A DNA stretch of 64,000 nt, from the NCBI GenBank assembly GCA_004794655.1, contig SMMW01000559.1, positions 1,860,001-1,924,000 on the forward strand, written 5' to 3'. This document shows, one piece after another, positions 55,760-64,000 of the stretch; the stretch's first letter is position 1, and each line of letters opens with the position of its first letter. Under the pieces are notes generated by a model. The model ran no database searches. It saw only the letters and a program-made list of their open reading frames with translations, and was not told the DNA's origin. Origin of the DNA: Marisa cornuarietis (lineage: Eukaryota; Mollusca; Gastropoda; Architaenioglossa; Ampullariidae). The translations under genes and the position numbers were made by a program.

Positions 55760-58700
55760 CTAAGGAGCAAACCTGCTCAAGTAATCAGCCCCCACATTTT
55801 CCTTTCCAGGAATAACTTGAACAACAAATGAGAATGGTTGTAGCAACAAGGCCCATCTCATAAGTCTGCCGTTCTCAGTCTTTGTTTTCTGTAAATACTT
55901 CAGTGACTGATGATCAGTTTGCAGGACTAATTCCCGTCCATACAAATAAACCTCGAATTTTCTCAGGGCCCATACAATCGCCAGACATTCTCTTTCCACA
56001 ACAGCATATCGCCTTTCTGCATCAGACAGTTTCTTGCTGGCGTAGTAGATGGGTTTCAATGCTCCTTCTCGTTCTTGCATCAGTACAGCTCCCAACCCTA
56101 CATCAGAAGCATCTGTCTGTAGCACAAATTGCTGATGTACATCAGGGAGAGATATTATAGGGCGAGAACACAAACGATCTTTTAGAGTTTGGTAAGCTTC
56201 TTCACACTCTGGAGTCCATATTATTTTATTTGGTTTCACCTTCTTGGTTAGGTCTGTGAGTGGTAAAGCGATCTCGGCAAAGTGTGGCACATATCGGCGA
56301 AAGAAACCCACAAGGCCCAAAAATGCTCTTACTTCACGTTTTGTAGTTGGAGTACGGACGTTCTGTATTTTCTCTAATTTTGACTCTTCCGGCCACATTT
56401 TACCCCTACCCACTTTATGTCCGAGGTATTCTAATTCCTCACATCCCAAAGAACACTTTGTAGGGCGAGCAGTCAACCCTGTCTGTTCTAGACGACTAAA
56501 CACTAAGTTCAGCGCTTCTAGGTGCTGTTCCCACGAATCACTGACGATCAGTATATCATCCATAAAGTTCAGAATATCAATACGGTCTAGTGGCTCCAAC
56601 AGCGTTCGCATCATTCGACTAAAGACACCCACGGCATTCTTCAGTCCAAATGGCATAACACGCCACGTGTACTGCCCGTAAGGTGTAGTAAAGGCAAGTT
56701 TTTGCCTGTCATTGGGATTGACGGGTATCTGCCAATATCCTTTGGCCAGATCAATTTTTGAAAACCAGGTGGCGTGAGCCAGTCGACTAAATAGATAGTC
56801 CATATCAGGCAGTGGCTCAGCATCAAACACAGTGATTAAGTTCAACTGTCTGTAGTCTACACAGAACCTAACTTGTCCATCTTTCTTTCTTACTAACACG
56901 ATGGGTGCACTGTAAGGAGATGTTGTTTTTTCAATGACACCCAATTTCATCATAGAGTCTAGTTCTCGTTTGATGATTTCCACCTGCGAATGTGGCACAG
57001 ACCGAGGTTTAACACAGACCGGCTGACAATCCTGCAGTGTAAGTGTAAACTGCTCCAAGTCAGTGCTTCCAGGCAGATCAGTCAGACAGCGGGCATGTTT
57101 ATGGCAAATCTCAGCTAATTGCCTCTCCTGCAGCTCATTCAGTCCTTTCCCAAATTTAACATTGTCAGGACCTTCTTCAGATGTGAGTGAAGGTAGAGGA
57201 ATTTCCGCTCTTAGAGCTGGTTCTAATTCATCATCATCTCCCTCCTCTTCCATAATTACTCTGACTGTGCTACTGGGTATCTCACTGGAGACTTTGGCTG
57301 TATCAGGGTGGTCGGCTTCTCTCTCCATGTAGGCCTTTAACAGGTTAGCATGATACAGACGTAATTTGTCGCCCACCTGAATCTTGTAATTCATCTCATT
57401 TACTTTCTCTTTCACTTCATACGGTCCCCGCCAGGCCATCTCCAGTTTGTTTGACTTTGTCGGTAACAACAACAACACTCTGCTTCCCACTGGAAATGTT
57501 CGCCGCTTAGTCTGTCGATTGTAAGCTGCGGCATAACGCTGAGCGCTTTTCTCGAGGTTTTTCTGAGCCTCGGCACAGGTGGATTCTAGCCGTTCTCTCA
57601 AGTCTATGACATACTGAGCAGTAGTTTTCACCTCTTCTGGGGCATTCTTAGTCCACAGTTCTTTCAAAATCTGTAAGGGTCCTCTCACAGTTCGTCCATA
57701 CAGTAACTCAAAAGGTGAGAATCCCAAACTTCCTTGAGGAACCTCACGGTATGCGAATAGAAGAGCGGGCAAAAATCTGTCCCAATCTTTTGGCCGTTCT
57801 TGACAGAGTCTTCGCAGCATACTCTTTAATGTTCCGTTAAATTTCTCCACTAGCCCATTGCACTGAGCATGATAAGGGGTTGTGGTCAATCCTTTAATTG
57901 CAAGCAACTTGTTCACTTGTCTCATAAGTTCACTGACAAACTGTGTACCTCTGTCCGTCAGTATTTCTTTCGGAACACCCAGCCTTGTCCATATTTCCCA
58001 GAGTGATTCTGCTATTCTTTCAGCTTCAATTCCTGGCAAAGCTACAGCTTCGGGATAGCGTGTGGCATAGTCTACCGCCACTAGTATGTAACGGTTTTTC
58101 CGTTCTGACATGGGTGTGATGGGTCCCACAAGGTCTACTGCAACTCTTCTAAAAGGTTCGTCAATTAAAGGAAATTGTCCAAGTGGCACTTTACTCACAC
58201 GCCCCTTCGGCAATGTTCTTTGGCATGCATCACAGGAAGCGACATAACGACGAACTTCTGACAGCATGCCTGGCCAGTAAAAATTTGCCTGCAGCCGGTC
58301 AATTGTCTTTTGAGTACCCAGATGTCCAGCCATGGGTACATCATGAGATAATCGAAGTAATCCTTGTCGTAAGGCGGCTGGTACACACACTTGTTGATAA
58401 ACACCTTTATCAGAAGTGTACTGGCGCATCAGTGTGCCATTCTTCCATAAGAACTGAATAGATCCTCTCTTCCTGCTTTGTTCTACTTTTCCTTCTTTGG
58501 CTTTCTGTCTAAGAGTTTCTAATTCAGGACCCGTCAGTTGTAATTTGTGTAAATCTTCTCTGGTCACTTCTCCCAACAAAGAGTCAGTCATTTTGAGAGG
58601 TTTAGGAACCCGTGCATCTTGTTCCTCTCTCGCTGCTTGTGCGCGAGTAACAACTGCAACAGTCGGTGTGGTTACTGGAGGTAATGGAGGATAAACCAAC

Positions 58701-60280
58701 ACAGGCACTTTGGTTCCATCTTTCTGCTCGATGTGGTTGCCTATGATGACAGGAACCACCAGATGGGCGAGTACGACCGCTATTGCTTCTCCACAATAAA
58801 ACGGACTTTCTAGTCGGACTAAGGCAGTTTGACATGAGTGAACCTCATTCTTGCTGGCCATCATTATACGGCGGTGTATTGGCAAAAGATCACTCTGAGC
58901 TACCAAACTGGCATCCACTACCAGCATATCAGCTCCTGTGTCACGCATAGCTTTCACTGTTTGCTCCCCGACAGTAGCAAGACAATAAGGATCGTATGAT
59001 CCTGCTTCTGATTGTACTGACTGGTCAGACATCAGAACACTCACTTTCGAGCTATTTCCTGGAACAAAGCTTTGCTTTCTATTAGTACAGTCTTTCTTTA
59101 TGTGTCCTGGTTTCCCGCAATTAAAACATGATATTTGCTGAGTTCCAGCCTGCTCTGTCAACTTACTCCTATCCTTTGGCAGGCTGTCAGTTCGATACGG
59201 CACACCTGATGGACGTTTGACAGACCTACGTGCATCAGCATAACGCTCCGCCAACATCGCTGCTTCCTTCACAGTCTTTGGTAAACATTGGCGGAGATAA
59301 ACTGCCATGTCTCCTCCCACAACCTCAAGCATTTGTTCTTGCAAAACAAGATCAAGTAAATCTTCATACTTTGTCTCTTTTCCAGACAAGCTAAGCCATC
59401 TTTCTACATAGCGTGTCAGTCTGGTGACAAATTGTGGAAATGTTTCTCTATCAAGTTTTCGTGTCTTTCTAAACTGACACCTGTAGGACTCTGGAGTCAG
59501 TTTAAATGCTTCTCTCAGTGCTACTCTGACACTATTGTAGTCACGTCTCTCAGTGTCTGTGAGTGACAAGTACACCTCTGCTGCTCGGCCTCTCAGTTGA
59601 CCCCCCAGCATCACCCCCCAGCTAGTTGCATCCCAGTTCTGTAGTTGAGCTACACACTCAAAGCGCCCTAAGAAGGTATCTAAATCTTCCACCGTTTCAT
59701 CAAAAACAGGAAGTTTAACTCTGTAAGTACCGATACGTGGGTCTGATGGACTTGAGACTACTCCCTTCTCTAGCTGTTGACAATGAATTTCTTTTTCTCT
59801 CTCCTGCTCTAATTCAAACTTCCTTTCTCTCAGTTTCAATTCTAAAAGTCTTTCCTCTTCTTCTAACTGAAGTTTTCTTTCTTCTAATTGAAGTTTTCTT
59901 TCTCTCTCTTTTTCTTCTAATTGAAGTTTTCTTTCTCTCTCTTTTTCTTCTAACTGGAGTTTTCTTTCTCTCTCTCTTTCTTCTAACCGAAGTTGTCTTT
60001 CTTCTAATTGAAGTTTCCGTTGTCTCTCTTCTTCCTCTCTCTTTTTGTCTCTCTCCTCCTGACGACGATCTCTCAACTCCGCCGCTACGAACTTGGCAAA
60101 TTTATCCCCTGTCAGCTCAAGCTCTGTGGCGAGTAGCTTAGCTTCCGATGTCCATCTCTGAAGTTTACTGGCATACCCCTCTACTTCTACCGACATTTCT
60201 TCTTTAAAAGGTATTTCCTTCAACCCTTCTGAAGTAGGATCAGTCTCCTTAACATCTTTTGAATCGAATCCAGTAGCCAT
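55760..60280 (-). CDS. Gypsy gag-pol polyprotein, order GAG-PR-INT-RT-RNaseH
   Basis: An uninterrupted 1,506-aa frame starts at ATG 60280 and ends in TAG. Approximate residues: GAG with a Glu/Arg/Lys/Leu coiled repeat (about 80-170); zinc knuckle CFNCGKPGHIKKDC (about 382); protease DTGAD (about 445); integrase HHCC finger (about 645-690) and DDE core with VAVDLVGP (716), LTDRGTQF (775) and NGLVEKFN (811); GPY-type module WRGPYEV; then reverse transcriptase with FCVDYRQL and FMDD (about 1240); RNase H with TDAS (about 1386) to the end. Integrase ahead of reverse transcriptase is the reverse of usual Ty3/gypsy order and marks the Gmr1-type group. No envelope gene or chromodomain is seen. All key catalytic residues are present. 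Confidence 0.95.
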   Translation of the reverse strand: MATGFDSKDVKETDPTSEGLKEIPFKEEMSVEVEGYASKLQRWTSEAKLLATELELTGDKFAKFVAAELRDRRQEERDKKREEEERQRKLQLEERQLRLEERERERKLQLEEKERERKLQLEEKERERKLQLEERKLQLEEEERLLELKLRERKFELEQEREKEIHCQQLEKGVVSSPSDPRIGTYRVKLPVFDETVEDLDTFLGRFECVAQLQNWDATSWGVMLGGQLRGRAAEVYLSLTDTERRDYNSVRVALREAFKLTPESYRCQFRKTRKLDRETFPQFVTRLTRYVERWLSLSGKETKYEDLLDLVLQEQMLEVVGGDMAVYLRQCLPKTVKEAAMLAERYADARRSVKRPSGVPYRTDSLPKDRSKLTEQAGTQQISCFNCGKPGHIKKDCTNRKQSFVPGNSSKVSVLMSDQSVQSEAGSYDPYCLATVGEQTVKAMRDTGADMLVVDASLVAQSDLLPIHRRIMMASKNEVHSCQTALVRLESPFYCGEAIAVVLAHLVVPVIIGNHIEQKDGTKVPVLVYPPLPPVTTPTVAVVTRAQAAREEQDARVPKPLKMTDSLLGEVTREDLHKLQLTGPELETLRQKAKEGKVEQSRKRGSIQFLWKNGTLMRQYTSDKGVYQQVCVPAALRQGLLRLSHDVPMAGHLGTQKTIDRLQANFYWPGMLSEVRRYVASCDACQRTLPKGRVSKVPLGQFPLIDEPFRRVAVDLVGPITPMSERKNRYILVAVDYATRYPEAVALPGIEAERIAESLWEIWTRLGVPKEILTDRGTQFVSELMRQVNKLLAIKGLTTTPYHAQCNGLVEKFNGTLKSMLRRLCQERPKDWDRFLPALLFAYREVPQGSLGFSPFELLYGRTVRGPLQILKELWTKNAPEEVKTTAQYVIDLRERLESTCAEAQKNLEKSAQRYAAAYNRQTKRRTFPVGSRVLLLLPTKSNKLEMAWRGPYEVKEKVNEMNYKIQVGDKLRLYHANLLKAYMEREADHPDTAKVSSEIPSSTVRVIMEEEGDDDELEPALRAEIPLPSLTSEEGPDNVKFGKGLNELQERQLAEICHKHARCLTDLPGSTDLEQFTLTLQDCQPVCVKPRSVPHSQVEIIKRELDSMMKLGVIEKTTSPYSAPIVLVRKKDGQVRFCVDYRQLNLITVFDAEPLPDMDYLFSRLAHATWFSKIDLAKGYWQIPVNPNDRQKLAFTTPYGQYTWRVMPFGLKNAVGVFSRMMRTLLEPLDRIDILNFMDDILIVSDSWEQHLEALNLVFSRLEQTGLTARPTKCSLGCEELEYLGHKVGRGKMWPEESKLEKIQNVRTPTTKREVRAFLGLVGFFRRYVPHFAEIALPLTDLTKKVKPNKIIWTPECEEAYQTLKDRLCSRPIISLPDVHQQFVLQTDASDVGLGAVLMQEREGALKPIYYASKKLSDAERRYAVVERECLAIVWALRKFEVYLYGRELVLQTDHQSLKYLQKTKTENGRLMRWALLLQPFSFVVQVIPGKENVGADYLSRFAP
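59850..59985 (-). repeat. 33-bp tandem repeat inside gag
   Basis: About four in-frame 33-bp units encode the 11-residue unit ERERKLQLEEK with slight changes, giving a charged helical stalk in the gag N-terminal part. Confidence 0.85.
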
Positions 60281-60412
60281 GATAACAATAACATATATCA
60301 CAAAATCTAACAGTTTATACACACAACGTTCCAACACAATCAAAGATAAGAGAATACAAACTGCAATAAAATTTCCTAACTCGTCTGAACGACAATAATA
60401 GACTATAAAATG

Positions 60413-60430
60413 ATCCCGGACGAGCCCCCA
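60413..60430 (-). promoter_or_regulatory. Primer-binding site for tRNA-Pro
   Basis: The minus strand reads TGGGGGCTCGTCCGGGAT, six bases after the 5' LTR end. It is fully complementary to the last 18 bases of animal tRNA-Pro including CCA. Confidence 0.93.
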
Positions 60431-60436
60431 TTATAT

Positions 60437-61514
60437 TGTCACCTGCACTCTACAGTGCCTTTCAGACGAGTCAGTAACTATTAAAACAACAAACACAATT
60501 TGAATTTAAAGACAAATATAATTGAAAAGAAGAATTAATTAACTAAACAAAAAAATCTAAATTCAAAATAACAACTAAACACAGTCAAAAATTCAATGTT
60601 CACCCTTAGTTCCTTCAAACATAATATTCCCCTCACTCATAAAGGCGCAGTCCTCCACTCCTGAAGGCGCAGTCCTCCCAAACACAGTCTTCAGAAAAGA
60701 AAAGAAAACCCAACACAAATCACACCACACAGTCTCCGGTCCTGGTGCTGTCTCTTCTGAATCATGCACGCCCCCAGTCCCGACCGCCAACGAATGCACA
60801 GTCAATTGTCCAGATGAATGAATAAAAAAAATGAAATAAAAAAAAAATAGTAAACCTAGACAGAAAATAACCATATTTAACCCACAATATATCAATATCT
60901 AAATATTTCCCTCCCCCACTACAATAACATACATTCATCTATTTATCTCATACAAAAATTATATTAATCACTCTCTCAAACTCCACCATTTAAAAACAGT
61001 AAGTAACATAGACATACACTCACCTCAACAGGTTTAAATGACAAATTTTACTCAAGTCTGGTCAAGACTTGCTAAATAAACACAAGCCTGGTCAGGACTT
61101 GGTACATAAAGTCTGGTCAAGACTTTCCCAACGCCCGAGGAGACCGTCAAGTTTCCCCGCTCCCGTCAAGGAGAACCAGCATACGAATAAAATCAAAGTA
61201 CACCGAAACACTCTTCTCATTCTTTCCATCCCATCCTCTCAACAACAGACTTTATCACCATAAATCAATGGAAACAATAGAAACAAAGAAACCCCAAAAC
61301 TCTCTCCCTTCGTCACCATCCCCCTAAAACAACTTGTCACACCAGTTAATTAAGCAGCCGGCCGGCCATCACGGCCCGGCACTGACTCACCCACTCAGAC
61401 CTCACACCGATACACATTAACTCTTCCGCTCACACCTCCCCCCTTCCAGTCCCGTTACCTGTCCCCTTTCAGGATAAAAATAAAAAAAAATTTTAAGACA
61501 GCAGGTTTGTGACA
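60437..61514 (-). repeat. Gypsy LTR 2, shared by two internal regions
   Basis: The LTR is 1,078 bp, TGTCAC to GTGACA. It serves as the 5' LTR of the left element and occupies the 3' LTR position of the right element. Differences from LTR 1 include a 3-bp deletion near 60538 and single-base changes near 60726 and 61362. Confidence 0.95.
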
Positions 61515-64000
61515 AATAGCCCCCCACCAAAACCAACCAACGGCTTGGTTAAGCTTCTAAGGAGCAAACCTGCTCAAGTAATCAGCCCCCACATTTTCCT
61601 TTCCAGGAATAACTTGAACAACAAATGAGAATGGTTGTAGCAACAAGGCCCATCTCATAAGTCTGCCGTTCTCAGTCTTTGTTTTCTGTAAATACTTCAG
61701 TGACTGATGATCAGTTTGCAGGACAAATTCCCGTCCATACAAATAAACCTCGAATTTTCTCAGGGCCCATACAATCGCCAGACATTCTCTTTCCACAACA
61801 GCATATCGCCTTTCTGCATCAGACAGTTTCTTGCTGGCGTAGTAGATGGGTTTCAATGCTCCTTCTCGTTCTTGCATCAGTACAGCTCCCAACCCTACAT
61901 CAGAAGCATCTGTCTGTAGCACAAATTGCTGATGTACATCAGGGAGAGATATTATAGGGCGAGAACACAAACGATCTTTTAGAGTTTGGTAAGCTTCTTC
62001 ACACTCTGGAGTCCATATTATTTTATTTGGTTTCACCTTCTTGGTTAGGTCTGTGAGTGGTAAAGCGATCTCGGCAAAGTGTGGCACATATCGGCGAAAG
62101 AAACCCACAAGGCCCAAAAATGCTCTTACTTCACGTTTTGTAGTTGGAGTACGGACATTCTGTATTTTCTCTAATTTTGACTCTTCCGGCCACATTTTAC
62201 CCCTACCCACTTTATGTCCGAGGTATTCTAATTCCTCACATCCCAAAGAACACTTTGTAGGGCGAGCAGTCAACCCTGTCTGTTCTAGACGACTAAACAC
62301 TAAGTTCAGCGCTTCTAGGTGCTGTTCCCACGAATCACTGACGATCAGTATATCATCCATAAAGTTCAGAATATCAATACGGTCTAGTGGCTCCAACAGC
62401 GTTCGCATCATTCGACTAAAGACACCCACGGCATTCTTCAGTCCAAATGGCATAACACGCCACGTGTACTGCCCGTAAGGTGTAGTAAAGGCAAGTTTTT
62501 GCCTGTCATTGGGATTGACGGGTATCTGCCAATATCCTTTGGCCAGATCAATTTTTGAAAACCAGGTGGCGTGAGCCAGTCGACTAAATAGATAGTCCAT
62601 ATCAGGCAGTGGCTCAGCATCAAACACAGTGATTAAGTTCAACTGTCTGTAGTCTACACAGAACCTAACTTGTCCATCTTTCTTTCTTACTAACACGATG
62701 GGTGCACTGTAAGGAGATGTTGTTTTTTCAATGACACCCAATTTCATCATAGAGTCTAGTTCTCGTTTGATGATTTCCACCTGCGAATGTGGCACAGACC
62801 GAGGTTTAACACAGACCGGCTGACAATCCTGCAGTGTAAGTGTAAACTGCTCCAAGTCAGTGCTTCCAGGCAGATCAGTCAGACAGCGGGCATGTTTATG
62901 GCAAATCTCAGCTAATTGCCTCTCCTGCAGCTCATTCAGTCCTTTCCCAAATTTAACATTGTCAGGACCTTCTTCAGATGTGAGTGAAGGTAGAGGAATT
63001 TCCGCTCTTAGAGCTGGTTCTAATTCATCATCATCTCCCTCCTCTTCCATAATTACTCTGACTGTGCTACTGGGTATCTCACTGGAGACTTTGGCTGTAT
63101 CAGGGTGGTCGGCTTCTCTCTCCATGTAGGCCTTTAACAGGTTAGCATGATACAGACGTAATTTGTCGCCCACCTGAATCTTGTAATTCATCTCATTTAC
63201 TTTCTCTTTCACTTCATACGGTCCCCGCCAGGCCATCTCCAGTTTGTTTGACTTTGTCGGTAACAACAACAACACTCTGCTTCCCACTGGAAATGTTCGC
63301 CGCTTAGTCTGTCGATTGTAAGCTGCGGCATAACGCTGAGCGCTTTTCTCGAGGTTTTTCTGGGCCTCGGCACAGGTGGATTCTAGCCGTTCTCTCAAGT
63401 CTATGACATACTGAGCAGTAGTTTTCACCTCTTCTGGGGCATTCTTAGTCCACAGTTCTTTCAAAATCTGTAAGGGTCCTCTCACAGTTCGACCATACAG
63501 TAACTCAAAAGGTGAGAATCCCAAACTTCCTTGAGGAACCTCACGGTATGCGAATAGAAGAGCGGGCAAAAATCTGTCCCAATCTTTTGGCCGTTCTTGA
63601 CAGAGTCTTCGCAGCATACTCTTTAATGTTCCGTTAAATTTCTCCACTAGCCCATTGCACTGAGCATGATATGGGGTTGTGGTCAATCCTTTAATTGCAA
63701 GCAACTTGTTCACTTGTCTCATAAGTTCACTGACAAACTGTGTACCTCTGTCCGTCAGTATTTCTTTCGGAACACCCAGCCTTGTCCATATTTCCCAGAG
63801 TGATTCTGCTATTCTTTCAGCTTCAATTCCTGGCAAAGCTACAGCTTCGGGATAGCGTGTGGCATAGTCTACCGCCACTAGTATGTAACGGTTTTTCCGT
63901 TCTGACATGGGTGTGATGGGTCCCACAAGGTCTACTGCAACTCTTCTAAAAGGTTCGTCAATTAAAGGAAATTGTCCAAGTGGCACTTTACTCACACGCC
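61515..64000 (-). mobile_element. Second Ty3/gypsy element, cut by the window end
   Basis: It is the same family and orientation as the first, directly joined through the LTR at 60437-61514. A polypurine tract lies at the same place. The internal part is visible from integrase to the stop; gag, primer site and any further LTR lie beyond 64000. Confidence 0.95.
61557..63999 (-). CDS. Gypsy pol, partial (integrase to RNase H), second copy
   Basis: It is open from the window edge to TAG at 61557 and nearly identical to residues about 690-1506 of the first copy. It includes the DDE core, the reverse transcriptase FMDD and RNase H motifs. It differs from the first copy by only a few substitutions, such as GREF for GREL near the end. 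The 5' part of the frame is outside the window, so the true start is not seen. Confidence 0.93.
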   Translation of the reverse strand, partial: RVSKVPLGQFPLIDEPFRRVAVDLVGPITPMSERKNRYILVAVDYATRYPEAVALPGIEAERIAESLWEIWTRLGVPKEILTDRGTQFVSELMRQVNKLLAIKGLTTTPYHAQCNGLVEKFNGTLKSMLRRLCQERPKDWDRFLPALLFAYREVPQGSLGFSPFELLYGRTVRGPLQILKELWTKNAPEEVKTTAQYVIDLRERLESTCAEAQKNLEKSAQRYAAAYNRQTKRRTFPVGSRVLLLLPTKSNKLEMAWRGPYEVKEKVNEMNYKIQVGDKLRLYHANLLKAYMEREADHPDTAKVSSEIPSSTVRVIMEEEGDDDELEPALRAEIPLPSLTSEEGPDNVKFGKGLNELQERQLAEICHKHARCLTDLPGSTDLEQFTLTLQDCQPVCVKPRSVPHSQVEIIKRELDSMMKLGVIEKTTSPYSAPIVLVRKKDGQVRFCVDYRQLNLITVFDAEPLPDMDYLFSRLAHATWFSKIDLAKGYWQIPVNPNDRQKLAFTTPYGQYTWRVMPFGLKNAVGVFSRMMRTLLEPLDRIDILNFMDDILIVSDSWEQHLEALNLVFSRLEQTGLTARPTKCSLGCEELEYLGHKVGRGKMWPEESKLEKIQNVRTPTTKREVRAFLGLVGFFRRYVPHFAEIALPLTDLTKKVKPNKIIWTPECEEAYQTLKDRLCSRPIISLPDVHQQFVLQTDASDVGLGAVLMQEREGALKPIYYASKKLSDAERRYAVVERECLAIVWALRKFEVYLYGREFVLQTDHQSLKYLQKTKTENGRLMRWALLLQPFSFVVQVIPGKENVGADYLSRFAP

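Larger units (their letters stand above)
54636..61514 (-). mobile_element. Complete Ty3/gypsy (Gmr1-type) retrotransposon
   Basis: On the minus strand: 5' LTR 61514-60437, primer-binding site 60430-60413, one gag-pol frame 60280-55760, a purine-rich tract just before 55717, and 3' LTR 55717-54636. The total is 6,879 bp. LTRs are nearly identical and the frame is intact, so the insertion is young. The 5' LTR is shared with a second element to the right. Confidence 0.95.

Noticed and set aside
60281..60343. Extra 21 codons upstream of the gypsy gag start
   Set aside because: That extension begins at a non-ATG codon; the first ATG is at 60280 and gives a sensible gag start.

Overview
The window is nuclear DNA of a bilaterian invertebrate, most likely a mollusc and probably a gastropod. 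The reasons are GT-AG introns of about 0.1 to 6 kb, a lophotrochozoan-looking NR1 nuclear receptor, many CA/TG microsatellites, and a mix of non-LTR, MULE, TIR-element and Gmr1-type Ty3/gypsy transposons. It is not prokaryotic: I see no operons, CRISPR arrays, rRNA or tRNA genes.

Layout. (1) 1-4165: non-coding DNA with a LINE tail and microsatellites. (2) 4166-13436 (+): a nuclear receptor of the NR1 family in six phase-consistent exons. It has a two-finger DNA-binding domain, a ligand-binding domain without a recognisable helix 12, and a long disordered C-terminal tail; intron 2 holds a 629-bp TIR element. (3) 13437-18640: intergenic. (4) 18641-27171 (+): a TATA promoter packed with CRE half-sites, then a seven-exon gene that I could assemble completely by splice phase. 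Its predicted product is 1,382 aa and I recognise no family; it is the best candidate for something undescribed. (5) 27172-33788: AT-rich intergenic DNA with a MULE-derived element (copy A) and a broken copy of a multicopy single-exon gene with two CxxC pairs. (6) 33789-35798 (-): an intact MFSD6-like transporter in one coding exon. (7) 37806-53008 (+): the first 14 exons (493 aa) of a PDXDC1 orthologue, divergent from MFSD6 and running off the right side. Its introns hold a LINE, a coiled-coil retropseudogene split by a second LINE, and two more MULE copies. (8) 54636-64000 (-): a tandem array of young Ty3/gypsy elements, LTR-internal-LTR-internal, with the unusual order GAG-PR-INT-RT-RNaseH and a tRNA-Pro primer site, antisense to PDXDC1.

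How the parts relate. The four host genes have no obvious shared pathway. MFSD6 and PDXDC1 are head to head and could share a promoter region. Much of the remaining structure comes from transposons, several with target-site duplications or flanking duplications that record how they arrived. Exon boundaries rest on GT-AG sites and reading-frame phase; no transcript or database evidence was available.
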